A stretch of DNA of 60,892 bases from NCBI GenBank assembly GCA_904398325.1, contig CAJFPC010000049.1, positions 1 through 60,892 on the forward strand, given 5' to 3'. The stretch's first letter is position 1, and each line of letters starts with the position of its first letter. Made by a program: the position numbers and the translations under genes. This document shows positions 18,101-26,551 of the stretch, one piece after another. The stretch is from Candidatus Neoruminococcus faecicola (lineage in GTDB: Bacteria; Bacillota; Clostridia; Oscillospirales; Ruminococcaceae). The notes under the pieces were generated by a model. The model worked only from the letters and a program-made list of their open reading frames with translations. It made no database searches and was not told the origin of the DNA.

Positions 18101-18692
18101 GCTCGCCGAAAATATCCGCCAGACGGGTCAGGTTTTCCTGGGCGGCATCCAGCTGGCGCTGGGCCTGCTCCTTGCGGTAGCGGTATTTGGCGATGCCTGC
18201 CGCCTCCTCAAAAATTTCCCGGCGCTTTTCGCTTTTGGTGCTGACGATCTCCGCAATGCGGCCCTGCCCGATAATGGAGTAGCCATCCCGGCCCAGGCCG
18301 GTATCCAGAAACAGCTCATAAATATCCCGAAGCCGCACCAGCGCGCCGTTGATGCGGTATTCGCTCTCGCCGGAGCGGTAAAGCCTCCGGCTGACGGTGA
18401 CCTCGTCGTGTTCCACCGGCAGCTGGCGGTCGCGGTTGTCGATGGTCAGCGCCACCCCCGCATAGCCCTGAGCGCCCCTGCTTTGGGTGCCGCTGAAGAT
18501 CACATCCTCCATCCTGCCGGAGCGCAGCGTCCTGTTGGATTGTTCCCCCAGCACCCAGCGCACCGCGTCGGCGATATTGCTTTTGCCGGAGCCATTGGGC
18601 CCCACCACCGCCGTGATGCCGCCGGTGAAATTCAGTTTTGTCCTGTCGGCAAAGGATTTAAAGCCGACGATTTCCAGGCTCTGCAGCCGCAC
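15120..18692 (-). CDS. smc: Chromosome segregation ATPase SMC
   Basis: SMC forms a V-shaped dimer that, with ScpA and ScpB, extrudes DNA loops and organises the chromosome. At 1190 residues it is full length. The N-terminal Walker A is VGPNGSGKSNIADAV at about 32-46. Two long Glu/Gln/Ala-rich coiled coils (about 170-500 and 670-1010) flank a hinge at about 500-665. The C-terminal half-ATPase has the signature LSGGEQAFVA and Walker B FVLLDEIEAALD. It sits between rnc and ftsY, its usual place in Firmicutes. scpA and scpB are not in the window. The 81-nt gap before it holds a small GC hairpin without a U-run. Confidence 0.99.
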   Translation of the reverse strand: MRLQSLEIVGFKSFADRTKLNFTGGITAVVGPNGSGKSNIADAVRWVLGEQSNRTLRSGRMEDVIFSGTQSRGAQGYAGVALTIDNRDRQLPVEHDEVTVSRRLYRSGESEYRINGALVRLRDIYELFLDTGLGRDGYSIIGQGRIAEIVSTKSEKRREIFEEAAGIAKYRYRKEQAQRQLDAAQENLTRLADIFGELEARVGPLRRQSETAKRYLALAEEKKRLEISLWMDTLEASGRLLQEQDDRLLLSRGHYDEVQGSIEQLTAQIEEQYSAMQQMLVQVEQARSRIRENEEEISQNRAALAVQQNDIDHQTRALESLGEELSQAALSRGEQEEAAARQQEQAEGLARQAADGEARLAALTEELAALERQRGEQQELSGAASQRRQALTQALEEAKVSDAASRTLLEETARRLEAAKAQNQGQSSAVEAARQELEQYQRLARENAETQASLQNSGEGYRLRCESRTQKAQESRAQLEKLQRARQDLATRIRLLQEMERSLEGYHGSVKFVMKAAQRGELGGVRGAVSQLISVDEAYALAVETALGGSMQHIVVEDETAAKRAIALLKNAKSGRATFLPMTAVKGRRLEERGLGDCAGFVGLACDLIRYEAPYDGVILSLLGRVAVAQTLDDAVAIAKRFGYRFRVVTLDGQLVNAGGSMTGGYLTKGGAMLGRAGEIARLQQEAQRLEESLEQARRQADQAEAQAGEAQAMLQGAEAELRTAKEEGIRLEGEMRRCRQAYEEAQARGRQLEEQFRQMDERIAQLEAEQLTSGQLAGKLAGELDQLEEQDSRCRQALEALAQQISDKSGEQTACQMELLTLHKDWEAAQLQLSSLRQTLEDADRQRQQAAQRQQQLQEQIEEHRRQMEHLSQRQQLLGEENAALSARVEQLLQARSGMEEAVTAQRRQEKELAGQREALSRDLARMEERKSTMQAEYDGIIARLWDEYELTRSEAAAIAQPLEDRSAAQKQLAQLKNSIKALGDVNVGAIEEYRQLSERYEFMKAQMEDAEHSRQKLTGLIGQLTGEMKTIFTEKFSRIAENFSEIFVELFGGGRAALSLSDPENVLESGIEIQVAPPGKIIKNLSLLSGGEQAFVAIAIYFAILKVNPAPFVLLDEIEAALDEVNVSRFAHYLRKLCGQTQFIAITHRRGTMEEADVLYGVTMQKEGVSKLLELDVAQVERQLGLQS

Positions 18693-18773
18693 AGGCGCCG
18701 CCTCCTTTCTGCCGGGAGCTGCCCGGCGGGAAAACGCCCTCTCCGCTTTCCCACCGGGGGATGACAGCCCCGC

Positions 18774-19463
18774 TTATTTGCACTCGCCCATCAATTTCAG
18801 CGCTTCTTTGGCGCTCATCTGCTCGGCGGCTTTTTTGTTGCGGCCCACCCCTACGCCGATGACGTTGGAGTTGAGACGCACCTCCACCACGAATTTTTTA
18901 TCGTGGGCGGGGCCGCTCTCCTCCACCAGCACGTAGGTGAGCTTTTCCTCCGGGTTCTTTTGGATAATCTCCTGCAGCATGGTCTTATAATCCCGGAATT
19001 CCAGATGGTCCTCCCCCTCCTCCAGGGTGTGCTGCACAAAGGGCAGCACAAACTGCCGGGCCCGGTCGATGCCGCCGTCCAGATAAATGGCGGCGATCAG
19101 TGCCTCAAAGGCGTCCGCCAGGATGGAGGGCCGGGTGCGCCCGCCGGTCAGCTCCTCCCCCTTGCCCAGCTTGAGAAACTGCCCCAGATGGATCTGATCG
19201 GCAAAGCTGCTCAGGGATTTTTCGCACACCAGCGCCGCCCGCAGCTTGGTCAGCTCCCCTTCCGGGACGTTAAATTGATGGAAGAGGTAATCCGACACCA
19301 CGATGGAGAGCACCGAATCCCCCAAGAACTCCTGCCGTTCATTGTTGGAAAGATGCCCCTTGCGCTCGTTGGCATAGGAGGAATGGGTGAGGGCGATATC
19401 CAGATATTTCTGATCCTGAAACTCATAGCGGATCAGCTCCTCCAGCGGATGGCATTCACGCAT
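18774..19463 (-). CDS. rnc: Ribonuclease III
   Basis: RNase III cuts double-stranded RNA, including rRNA precursors. The 229 residues contain the catalytic signature NERQEFLGDSVLSIVVSDYL at about 41-60, with the Glu and Asp metal ligands, and a second acidic patch in ADAFEALIAAIYLDGG. The C-terminal double-stranded RNA-binding domain (about 155-226) ends in NKKAAEQMSAKEALKLMG. The ATG overlaps the plsX stop by eight bases. In many Firmicutes acpP lies between plsX and rnc; here there is no room for it. Confidence 0.98.
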   Translation of the reverse strand: MRECHPLEELIRYEFQDQKYLDIALTHSSYANERKGHLSNNERQEFLGDSVLSIVVSDYLFHQFNVPEGELTKLRAALVCEKSLSSFADQIHLGQFLKLGKGEELTGGRTRPSILADAFEALIAAIYLDGGIDRARQFVLPFVQHTLEEGEDHLEFRDYKTMLQEIIQKNPEEKLTYVLVEESGPAHDKKFVVEVRLNSNVIGVGVGRNKKAAEQMSAKEALKLMGECK

Positions 19464-20493
19464 GGCTTTCTTCCCCCTCCGCCTGGGCAGCCTTCTGGCG
19501 GGCCTTTTCCGCTTCCAGCGCCGCCCGGATATCGTCGATCACGCCGGTTTCGCTGTACAGCTTTGCCTGGCGGATGGCGTTCTTGATCGCCTTGGCGTTG
19601 GAGCTGCCGTGGGCCTTGATCACTGGCTTGGAAATACCCATCAGCGGCGCGCCGCCGTATTCGGTATAATCCATCTTGCGGCGCAGCTCGTCCACGCCGC
19701 CCTTAATCATCAGGTAGCCCACCTTGGTCTTGGCGCTTTTGAGGAACATGCGCTTTAATTCTTCCGCGAAGGATTTGGCCACCCCCTCGGTGACCTTGAG
19801 CAGCACATTGCCCACAAAGCCGTCGCATACCGCCACATCGCAGCAGCCGCCGGGGATATCCCGCCCCTCTACATTGCCGATAAAATTCAGCGGCATGCCG
19901 GAAAGCAGCTGGTAGGCCTCCAGCTGCAGCTGGGTGCCCTTGGTGGGCTCGCTGCCAATATTGACCAGCCCCACCCGGGGGTTGCGCACATGGTGGATCT
20001 TCTCCATATAAAGGGAACCCATGGCCGCAAACTGTGCCAGCATCTCGCTGCGGCACTCGGCGTTGGCGCCGGCATCCATCAGCATGTAGCAGCCGCTGGG
20101 CATGGCGGGCATCACCGTGCCGATGGCCGCCCGGGCAACCCCCTTGATGCGCTTGACAAACAGCGTCGCCCCGGTCAGGATGGCGCCGGTATTGCCTGCG
20201 CTGACAAAGGCGTCGCCCCGGCCCTCGGCCAGCAGGTTAAGCCCCACCGCCATGGAAGAATCCTTGCGGGTGCGGATCTCGGTGGGGTCATCCTCCATGG
20301 TCATCACGTCCCCCGCGTGAACGATCTCCATCTTTTCCAGGGAAATCTGGTTGTCCTCCGCCACCTTCTCGATGATATCCTCATTGCCGGTCAGGGTGAT
20401 CTCCACTTCCAGCTCCCGGGCCGCCATCTCGCAGCCCTTCAAAATCTCCAGCGGGGCATGATCCCCGCCAAAAGCATCCACTATGACTCTCAC
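19456..20493 (-). CDS. plsX: Phosphate acyltransferase PlsX
   Basis: PlsX converts acyl-ACP and phosphate to acyl-phosphate, the donor for PlsY in phospholipid synthesis. The 345 residues begin MRVIVDAFGGDHAPLEILKG, the conserved start, and include FVSAGNTGAILTGATL and VVGNVLLK-type segments (here DGFVGNVLLKVTEG). The start is GTG, with a GTGA overlap on the trmFO stop. It is peripheral on the membrane in other bacteria. fapR and acpP, frequent partners, are not adjacent. Confidence 0.97.
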   Translation of the reverse strand: MRVIVDAFGGDHAPLEILKGCEMAARELEVEITLTGNEDIIEKVAEDNQISLEKMEIVHAGDVMTMEDDPTEIRTRKDSSMAVGLNLLAEGRGDAFVSAGNTGAILTGATLFVKRIKGVARAAIGTVMPAMPSGCYMLMDAGANAECRSEMLAQFAAMGSLYMEKIHHVRNPRVGLVNIGSEPTKGTQLQLEAYQLLSGMPLNFIGNVEGRDIPGGCCDVAVCDGFVGNVLLKVTEGVAKSFAEELKRMFLKSAKTKVGYLMIKGGVDELRRKMDYTEYGGAPLMGISKPVIKAHGSSNAKAIKNAIRQAKLYSETGVIDDIRAALEAEKARQKAAQAEGEESHA

Positions 20494-21803
20494 AGCGTTT
20501 TCTCCTCTCCAAGCTTTTCCAAGGCCGCCAGCGAACGGCGGGCCAGCGCCTCATAGCGCTCCTGCTTATCCCGAATTTTCTCCTCCAGCGGCGGCAGCAG
20601 CCCCATGTTGGCCCCCATGGGCTGAAAATCCTCCACCGCCGGATTGGTAATATATCGCACCAGGGCGCCGATCATGCACTCCGGCGGCAGCACCAGCGGC
20701 GCGAGGCCCTTTAACCTGCGGGCCAGGTTTTTGCCCGCCAGAATGCCGCTGGCCGCCGATTCCATATATCCTTCCACGCCGGTCAGCTGCCCGGCAAAAA
20801 ACAGTTCCGGCCGGGCCCGGGCCGAGAGATCCTCCCGCAAAAGGCGGGGCGACTGCAGGAATGAATTGCGGTGCATCACCCCGTAACGGAGAAACTCCGC
20901 CTGCTCCAGCCCCGGGATCAGGGAAAAGACCCGCCTCTGCTCGGGGAACTTCAAATTGGTCTGAAAGCCCACCAGGTTGTAGCAGCTGCCGGCGGTATTC
21001 TCCCGGCGCAGCTGCACCACTGCCCAGGGCCGCCGCCCGGTGCGGGGATCGGTGAGGCCCACCGGCTTCAAGGGGCCATAGCGCAAGGTATCCGGCCCGC
21101 GGCGGGCCATGACCTCCACCGGCATACAGCCCTCGTAAACTTTAAAATCCCGCCGGTCAAATTCCTGCAGCGGCGCCGTCTCGGCATGGATCAGCGCCTC
21201 ATAAAAGCGCTCATACTCCTCCCGGGTGAAGGGGCAGTTGAGATAGTCATCCTCCTCGCCCCGGCCGTACCGCGCCGCGGGGAATACCTTGCCATAATCC
21301 AGGCTGTGGGCCGCGACAATGGGCGCCGCCGCGTCATAAAAGCTGAGGTATTCCGCCGAAAACAGCTCCCCCACCGCCCGGGCCAGGCCGCCGTCGGTCA
21401 GCGGGCCGGTGGCAATCACCGCCGGGCCCTCCGGGATATGGTCAAGACGCAGATGGCGGATGGCGATGCGCGGATGAGCGGCGATGCACTGGGTCACCCG
21501 GCGGGAAAAAGCCCCCCGGTCCACTGCCAGGGCCCCTCCGGCCGGCACCTGCGTCTCATAGGCACAGCGCACCGTCAGAGAGCCCAGGCGCTCCATCTCC
21601 GCTTTCAGCAGGCCTGCCGCCGACCCCAGGCGCATCGCCTTCAGGGAGTTGGAGCAGACCAGCTCCGCCAGGCCGTCGATGCGGTGCGCCGGGGAACGAT
21701 GGGCGGGCTTCTGCTCGCAGAGCGTCACCTGCACCCCCGCCTCGGCCAGCGCCCAGGCCGCCTCGCAGCCGGCCAGCCCTCCGCCGACCACCACAGCCCT
21801 CAC
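20490..21803 (-). CDS. trmFO: tRNA U54 methyltransferase TrmFO
   Basis: TrmFO uses FAD and methylenetetrahydrofolate to make 5-methyluridine-54 in tRNA, the route used by many Gram-positives instead of SAM-dependent TrmA. The 437 residues open with the dinucleotide fold VVGGGLAGCEAAWALAEAG. The two functional cysteines lie in LVCSNSLKAM (about residue 50) and VYEGCMPVEVMARRG (about 225). The FFAGQLTGVEGYMESAASG segment is a second FAD contact. It starts with GTG overlapping the topA stop (GTGA), and topA-trmFO is a conserved pair. Confidence 0.97.
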   Translation of the reverse strand: MRAVVVGGGLAGCEAAWALAEAGVQVTLCEQKPAHRSPAHRIDGLAELVCSNSLKAMRLGSAAGLLKAEMERLGSLTVRCAYETQVPAGGALAVDRGAFSRRVTQCIAAHPRIAIRHLRLDHIPEGPAVIATGPLTDGGLARAVGELFSAEYLSFYDAAAPIVAAHSLDYGKVFPAARYGRGEEDDYLNCPFTREEYERFYEALIHAETAPLQEFDRRDFKVYEGCMPVEVMARRGPDTLRYGPLKPVGLTDPRTGRRPWAVVQLRRENTAGSCYNLVGFQTNLKFPEQRRVFSLIPGLEQAEFLRYGVMHRNSFLQSPRLLREDLSARARPELFFAGQLTGVEGYMESAASGILAGKNLARRLKGLAPLVLPPECMIGALVRYITNPAVEDFQPMGANMGLLPPLEEKIRDKQERYEALARRSLAALEKLGEEKTL

Positions 21804-23884
21804 GCCTCGTCCGCTCCCTTCTCATAGCCGCAGTCGGGCTTCAGGCAGTGGATCTTGCCGCCCCGGCCCGCCTTGCGGAACAGGGTGGAGCCGCATTTGG
21901 GGCAGCGGTCGGTGAGGGGCTTATCCCAGGTCATAAAGCCGCAGGTGGGGTTATGCTCGCAGCCGTAATACCCCTTGCCGTGCTTGGATTTTTTGGCCAG
22001 CACACGGCCGCCGCACAGCGGGCAGAGGCCGCCCGTCTCCTGAACGATCTTTTTGGTGTTGCGGCACTCCGGGAAGCCGGGGCAGGCCAAAAATTTGCCG
22101 TAGCGCCCGGTTTTGATGACCATTTTGCGCCCGCACAGCTCGCAGACGATATCCGTCTCCTCATCCGGCACCTTCAGGCGCACGCCCTCCATATTTTTGG
22201 TGGCGGTTTCCAGGTTTTTCTCAAAGCCGGTATAGAATTCCCGCAGGGTATCCACCCAGTCGCGCTGGCCCTCCTCGATCTGGTCCAGCTCCTGTTCCAT
22301 CCCGGCGGTGAATTTCACATCCACGATATTTTTAAACTGCTCTTTCATCAGCTTGGTGGTGATTTCCCCCAGGGCCGTGGGCTTGAGCGCCTTGCCCTCC
22401 CGCTCCACATAGCCCCGCTGCAAGATGGTCATGATAGTGGGGGCGTAGGTGCTGGGGCGGCCGATGCCGTTTTCCTCCAGCGCCTTGATGAGGCTGGCCT
22501 CGGTATACCGGGCCGGCGGCTGGGTGAAATGCTGGTTGCCCTCCACCGATTTAGGCTTCAGGGGCATTTTTTCTTCCAGCTTGGGCAGGGTCTGGGTGTC
22601 AGATTCCTCCTCGTCCTTCCCCTCGATATACAGGACGGTAAAGCCGTCGAATTTCACCGAATAGCCGGAGGCCTTAAAGGTATAAGCTCCCGCGCCGATG
22701 TCGGCAGAGACGGTATCCAGAAGGGCGTTGGCCATCTGGCTGGCGATAAAACGCTCCCAGATCAGTTTATAAAGCTTGTACTGATCCGCCGTCAGGCTGG
22801 CCTTCACCTGGGCGGGGGCCAGCGCCGGCATGGTGGGGCGGATGGCCTCGTGGGCATCCTGGGCGCCGGATTTGGTCTTATAGACGCGCCGGCTGGCGGG
22901 CAGATAATTTTTGCCGTACTGCTGGGTGATATATTCGCAGGCGGCCTGATAAGCCTCGTCGGAAACCCGCAGCGAGTCGGTTCTCATATAGGTGATCAGG
23001 CCCACCGCGCCCATGCCGGATACCTCCACGCCTTCGTACAGCTCCTGGGCAGCCTTCATGGTGCGCCGGGCCTGGAAGCCCAGCTTGCGGGAAGCCTCCT
23101 GCTGCAGGGTGGAGGTGGTGAAGGGCGGCGCGGGAGTGCGGCGGCGCACGCCGGTTTTTACCGTGTCCACCACAAATTCCGCGCCGGAAAGCTCCGCCAG
23201 GATGGCGTCCGCCTCCTCCTTGTTTTTGATCTCCAGCTTTTTGCCCGCTTTGAGGGCCAGACGCGCCTCAAAGGCCTTTTTGGAGCTGGCCGCCAGCAGC
23301 TTGGCGTCGATGGTCCAGTACTCCTCCGACTGGAAGGCGCTGATCTGTTCCTCCCGGTCCACAATCAGGCGCACCGCCACCGACTGCACCCGCCCGGCGG
23401 AAAGGCCGGGCTTGATCTTCTTCCAGAGGAAGGGGCTGAGCTGATAGCCCACAATGCGGTCCAGGATGCGGCGGGCCTGCTGGGCATCCACCAGGTCCTG
23501 GTCGATGGTGCGGGGGTGCGCCATGCCGCTTAAAACGCCGCTTTTGGTGATTTCGTTGAAGGTGACGCGGTTATCCTCCTCCTGGCTCATGCCCAGCATA
23601 TGGCACAGATGCCAGGAGATGGCCTCCCCCTCCCGGTCCGGGTCGGTGGCCAGGTAGATTTTATCACACTTTTTTGCCTGGGTTTTGAGGGATTTGATGA
23701 TATCCTCCTTACCCTTGATGGGGATATAATGCGGCGCGAAGTCATGCTCCACATCCACCCCCAGCTTGCTTTTGGGCAGGTCGATGACATGCCCCATGGA
23801 AGCGATGACATGATAGCCATCCCCCAGGTATTTCTGAATGGTTTTCGCCTTGGCAGGCGATTCCACAATCACTAAATTCGCCAT
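21800..23884 (-). CDS. topA: DNA topoisomerase I
   Basis: This is the type IA topoisomerase that relaxes negative supercoils. With start at 23884 (MANLVIVESPAKAKTIQKYL) it has 694 residues; GGGAGG lies five bases upstream, and a seven-codon extension is rejected. An N-terminal Toprim domain ends near residue 115, with the acidic TDPDREGEAISWHL motif. The catalytic tyrosine is in GLITYMRTDSLRVS near residue 299. Three C-terminal zinc ribbons begin CELCGRKM, CPLCGGRV and CPKCGSTL. It follows dprA as in many Firmicutes. Confidence 0.98.
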   Translation of the reverse strand: MANLVIVESPAKAKTIQKYLGDGYHVIASMGHVIDLPKSKLGVDVEHDFAPHYIPIKGKEDIIKSLKTQAKKCDKIYLATDPDREGEAISWHLCHMLGMSQEEDNRVTFNEITKSGVLSGMAHPRTIDQDLVDAQQARRILDRIVGYQLSPFLWKKIKPGLSAGRVQSVAVRLIVDREEQISAFQSEEYWTIDAKLLAASSKKAFEARLALKAGKKLEIKNKEEADAILAELSGAEFVVDTVKTGVRRRTPAPPFTTSTLQQEASRKLGFQARRTMKAAQELYEGVEVSGMGAVGLITYMRTDSLRVSDEAYQAACEYITQQYGKNYLPASRRVYKTKSGAQDAHEAIRPTMPALAPAQVKASLTADQYKLYKLIWERFIASQMANALLDTVSADIGAGAYTFKASGYSVKFDGFTVLYIEGKDEEESDTQTLPKLEEKMPLKPKSVEGNQHFTQPPARYTEASLIKALEENGIGRPSTYAPTIMTILQRGYVEREGKALKPTALGEITTKLMKEQFKNIVDVKFTAGMEQELDQIEEGQRDWVDTLREFYTGFEKNLETATKNMEGVRLKVPDEETDIVCELCGRKMVIKTGRYGKFLACPGFPECRNTKKIVQETGGLCPLCGGRVLAKKSKHGKGYYGCEHNPTCGFMTWDKPLTDRCPKCGSTLFRKAGRGGKIHCLKPDCGYEKGADEA

Positions 23885-23954
23885 TTGATCCTCCCTGTTT
23901 TGCAAGGTTTATCCCGGCTGCCGCCGGGAAAGATGAGAAACAGCCGGCCTCGTG

Positions 23955-25088
23955 CTATGCCAGGCTGTACAGCCGCCCCGGGTGAGGCTCGGCCAGGCCG
24001 TAAATTTCCAGCTCGGTCAAGGCCGCCAGCACATCGCCAATGGCGAGGGCCGTCTCTTCCGCCAGCTGGTCCACCGTTTTGCATTCGGCAGAAAGCGCCT
24101 CATAGACCGCCTTCTGCCGTTCGCCCAGATAATCCGGCGCCGCCTTGCGCTTTTTGGCCGGGGCATCGGCCAGGGTCATCTGACCGGCGCCGCTTTCCTC
24201 CAGTTTTGCCGGGGGCGCGGGCTGATAATCAGGATAATCCTCCAGAATCTCCTCCGGTTTTGCCACCGGCTTGGCCCCCTGGCGCAGCAGCAGCTGGATG
24301 CCCTGGCTGAATTCGGAGAAAATATCCCCCGGCACCACAAAGACATCCCGGTTCTGCTGCACCGCCTGCCCTGCCGTGATCAGCGTGCCGCTTTTCAAGG
24401 TGGCCTCCACCACCAGCACCCCGCGGCCCAGGCCGGAAATCAGCCGGTTCCTGGGCGGAAAAAAGCAGGGCAGCGCCGGTGTGCCGAAGGGGTATTCCGT
24501 CAAAATCGCGCCGCCGTGGTCGGCAATGCGCCGTTTGAGGGCGCGGTTTTCGGTGGGATAATCCACATCCAGCCCGCAGCCCAGCACACCGACGGTGACG
24601 CCGCCGGCATCCAGGGCCGCCGTGTGGGCCTGCGCGTCGATGCCGACGGCAAGGCCGCTGATGACCGCCGCACCCCGGGCCGCCAGCCCCTGGGCGAAAA
24701 ACCGCGCCGCCCGCAGGCCGTATTCGCTGGGGGCGCGGGGGCCCACCACGGCAAAAGCCGGCTGATGGCAGACCGCCTGCCGGTCGCCGTAAACATACAG
24801 CGCCGCCGGCGGGGAATAAATATGGCGCAGGCTGTCGGGATAGCCTTCCTCTTCCGGTGTCAGGACAGAACAGCCTAAACGTCCGGCCCTGGCCAGGATG
24901 CGTCTGGGCTCTTCTAAAGTGACACCGTTCATTTTATCCCGTTCTTTTTTGCCAAACAGCGGCTCCAACTGCTCCGGCCTGGCCTCATACAGCTGCCGCG
25001 GGGGCATGGCCTCCAGGGCGCGGGCGGCGGCCCGGGTGCCGCAGCCGAATACCAGCTGCAGCCAGATCCAGTAAAGGCGCTCATCCAT
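23955..25088 (-). CDS. dprA: DNA-processing protein DprA
   Basis: DprA binds incoming single-stranded DNA and loads RecA during natural transformation. The 377 residues include an N-terminal SAM-like region and the Rossmann-type core with VVGPRAPSEYG, VISGLAVGIDAQAHTAAL, VLGCGLDVDYPTENR and FPPRNRLISGL. A C-terminal winged-helix segment (about 315-377) ends GLAEPHPGRLYSLA. ATG 25088 sits eight bases after GGAGG and overlaps the upstream methyltransferase stop. The gene is widely kept even in bacteria never shown to be competent, and no com genes lie in the window. Confidence 0.95.
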   Translation of the reverse strand: MDERLYWIWLQLVFGCGTRAAARALEAMPPRQLYEARPEQLEPLFGKKERDKMNGVTLEEPRRILARAGRLGCSVLTPEEEGYPDSLRHIYSPPAALYVYGDRQAVCHQPAFAVVGPRAPSEYGLRAARFFAQGLAARGAAVISGLAVGIDAQAHTAALDAGGVTVGVLGCGLDVDYPTENRALKRRIADHGGAILTEYPFGTPALPCFFPPRNRLISGLGRGVLVVEATLKSGTLITAGQAVQQNRDVFVVPGDIFSEFSQGIQLLLRQGAKPVAKPEEILEDYPDYQPAPPAKLEESGAGQMTLADAPAKKRKAAPDYLGERQKAVYEALSAECKTVDQLAEETALAIGDVLAALTELEIYGLAEPHPGRLYSLA

Positions 25089-25872
25089 GGGAAAGCCCTC
25101 CCCCACGGCACATTTCCCACATCAGGATGCCGGCCGCCATCGCCGCGTTGAGGGATTCCTCCCCCGGACGCATGGGGATGATCACTGTGCCGTCACAGGC
25201 TTCTGTCACCGCCGGCGGCAAGCCGCGCCCCTCGTTGCCGATCACCACGCAGGCGCCTTCCAGCCGGCACTGCGGCAGCGGCACTGCATCCCGGTGCAAA
25301 GCGGCGGCCAGCACCGTCAAGTGCGCCCGGCGGCAGCTGTCGATGGCGGCAAAGGCGTCGGGGCACCGGCGCACCGGCAGGGAAAACACCCCGCCCATGC
25401 TGGCCCTCAGCACCTTGGGGCTGTAAAGGTCGGGGCAGTCCTCGGTGAGGAACAGCCCATCCATCCCCAGGGCGGCGGCAGTGCGCAGGATGGTGCCCAG
25501 GTTGCCCGGGTCCTGCAGCGAGCAGCAGATCAGGTACCGCCCCGCGGCCTTTGGCTCCCACCGCAGCGGCTTGGGCATCCGGCACAGGGCAAACACCCCC
25601 TGGCTGTGGCTGGTCTGGGCGATTTTTTCCGCAGCGGCCCGCCCCAGCAGGCAGCCGGGGGCCCGGGCCAGCAGGGCGCGGCCCTCTGGCGTCCCCTCCA
25701 GCCCCTCGGCGAGAAACACCTCCTGGACCGCTGCCCCCTTCTCCAGCGCGTCCCGGCACAGGCGCAGCCCTTCCAGCACAAAAAGGCCGGTCTCCTCCCG
25801 GTGCCGCCGGGAGGATTGCAGCCTGACCAGTTCCTTCAGTTTGGGGTTGTCTTTTGAGGTGATGCGTTCGAT
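25081..25872 (-). CDS. SpoU/TrmH-family RNA 2'-O-methyltransferase with probable AUC start
   Basis: This SPOUT-class 2'-O-ribose methyltransferase (RlmB/YsgA-like) uses SAM on rRNA or tRNA. The catalytic domain shows LQDPGNLGTILRTAAALG, VVIGNEGRGLPP and IPMRPGEESLNAAMAAG, the three family motifs forming the trefoil knot. Reading the frame upstream of the first GTG (25779) recovers a normal substrate-binding N-terminus, IERITSKDNPKLKELVRLQS. A TGA lies six codons before it. The only well-placed initiation codon is ATC at 25872, with GAGGGAG five bases upstream, giving 263 residues. The product is well supported; the AUC start is an inference. Confidence 0.88.
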   Translation of the reverse strand: MERITSKDNPKLKELVRLQSSRRHREETGLFVLEGLRLCRDALEKGAAVQEVFLAEGLEGTPEGRALLARAPGCLLGRAAAEKIAQTSHSQGVFALCRMPKPLRWEPKAAGRYLICCSLQDPGNLGTILRTAAALGMDGLFLTEDCPDLYSPKVLRASMGGVFSLPVRRCPDAFAAIDSCRRAHLTVLAAALHRDAVPLPQCRLEGACVVIGNEGRGLPPAVTEACDGTVIIPMRPGEESLNAAMAAGILMWEMCRGGGLSHG

Positions 25873-25906
25873 AGCTTCTCCCTCATTTCAGATGAAGATG
25901 CGGTAT

Positions 25907-25938
25907 GAAAAGACGCCCGGCCATCTGGACGCGGGCGT
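25907..25938 (-). terminator. Weak terminator between rplT and the trmH-like gene
   Basis: A 7-bp GC stem (25913-25919 with 25932-25938, 12-base loop) follows the rplT stop by 13 nt. On the minus strand it continues into CTTTTC. The short U-run suggests attenuation with read-through into the downstream superoperon. Confidence 0.6.
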
Positions 25939-25950
25939 TCTCACACGGGA

Positions 25951-26304
25951 TTAAAGGGCAGCCTTCGCCTTTTCCACCAGGGCGGTGAAAGCGGCGGCAT
26001 CCGCAATGGCGATCTCAGAGAGCATCTTGCGGTTGAGGGTGATGCCGGCTTTGTTCAGGCCGTTCATAAAGGTGGAATAATTGATGCCGTTCATGCGGCA
26101 GGCGGCGGAAATGCGGGTGATCCACAGGCTGCGGAAGTTTCTCTTCTTCTGCTTTCTGCCGATATAGGCATACTGGCCGGATTTCATCACGGCCTGTTTG
26201 GCCATTTTAAAATGCTTGCTCTTGGCGCCATAGTAGCCCTTGGCCAGCTTTAAAACTTTCTTTCTTCTTTTGCGGGTCATCATTGCCCCATTGACATGAG
26301 CCAT
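25951..26304 (-). CDS. rplT: 50S ribosomal protein L20
   Basis: L20 is an early assembly protein of the 50S subunit that binds 23S rRNA. The 117 residues show the strongly basic N-terminus [20 protein letters not shown] and the globular [19 protein letters not shown] segment. In other Firmicutes L20 also represses its own operon by binding the mRNA leader. It follows rpmI by 30 nt with a clear ribosome site, in the universal infC-rpmI-rplT order. Confidence 0.98.
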   Translation of the reverse strand: MAHVNGAMMTRKRRKKVLKLAKGYYGAKSKHFKMAKQAVMKSGQYAYIGRKQKKRNFRSLWITRISAACRMNGINYSTFMNGLNKAGITLNRKMLSEIAIADAAAFTALVEKAKAAL

Positions 26305-26334
26305 TATCTTTTACCTCCTATTTGAGAATGCGGC

Positions 26335-26532
26335 TTACTTAAACGGCATCAGCAGTTTTAATGCCTTCATGTTGGTCTTGTCGGCGTAGGCCGCTTTTCT
26401 CAGGGCCCGTTTGCGCTTGGTATCCTTCTTGTTCAGGATGTGGCGCTTAAAGGCGTGGGCTCTTTTCACCTTGCCGTTTTTGGTCAGTTTGAAGCGCTTT
26501 TTCGCTCCAGAATGGGTTTTCAGCTTTGGCAT
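26335..26532 (-). CDS. rpmI: 50S ribosomal protein L35
   Basis: L35 is a small basic protein of the 50S subunit. The 65 residues begin [20 protein letters not shown] and contain [20 protein letters not shown], the complete family sequence. The gene lies between infC (19 nt upstream) and rplT, with GGGAGG just before its ATG. Confidence 0.98.
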   Translation of the reverse strand: MPKLKTHSGAKKRFKLTKNGKVKRAHAFKRHILNKKDTKRKRALRKAAYADKTNMKALKLLMPFK

Positions 26533-26551
26533 TGAAGTTTCCTCCCTTATT

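Noticed and set aside
18693..18773. A GCCGGG/CCCGGC hairpin between rnc and smc
   Set aside because: It has no following U-run on the minus strand and lies inside a transcribed superoperon, so I do not call it a terminator.
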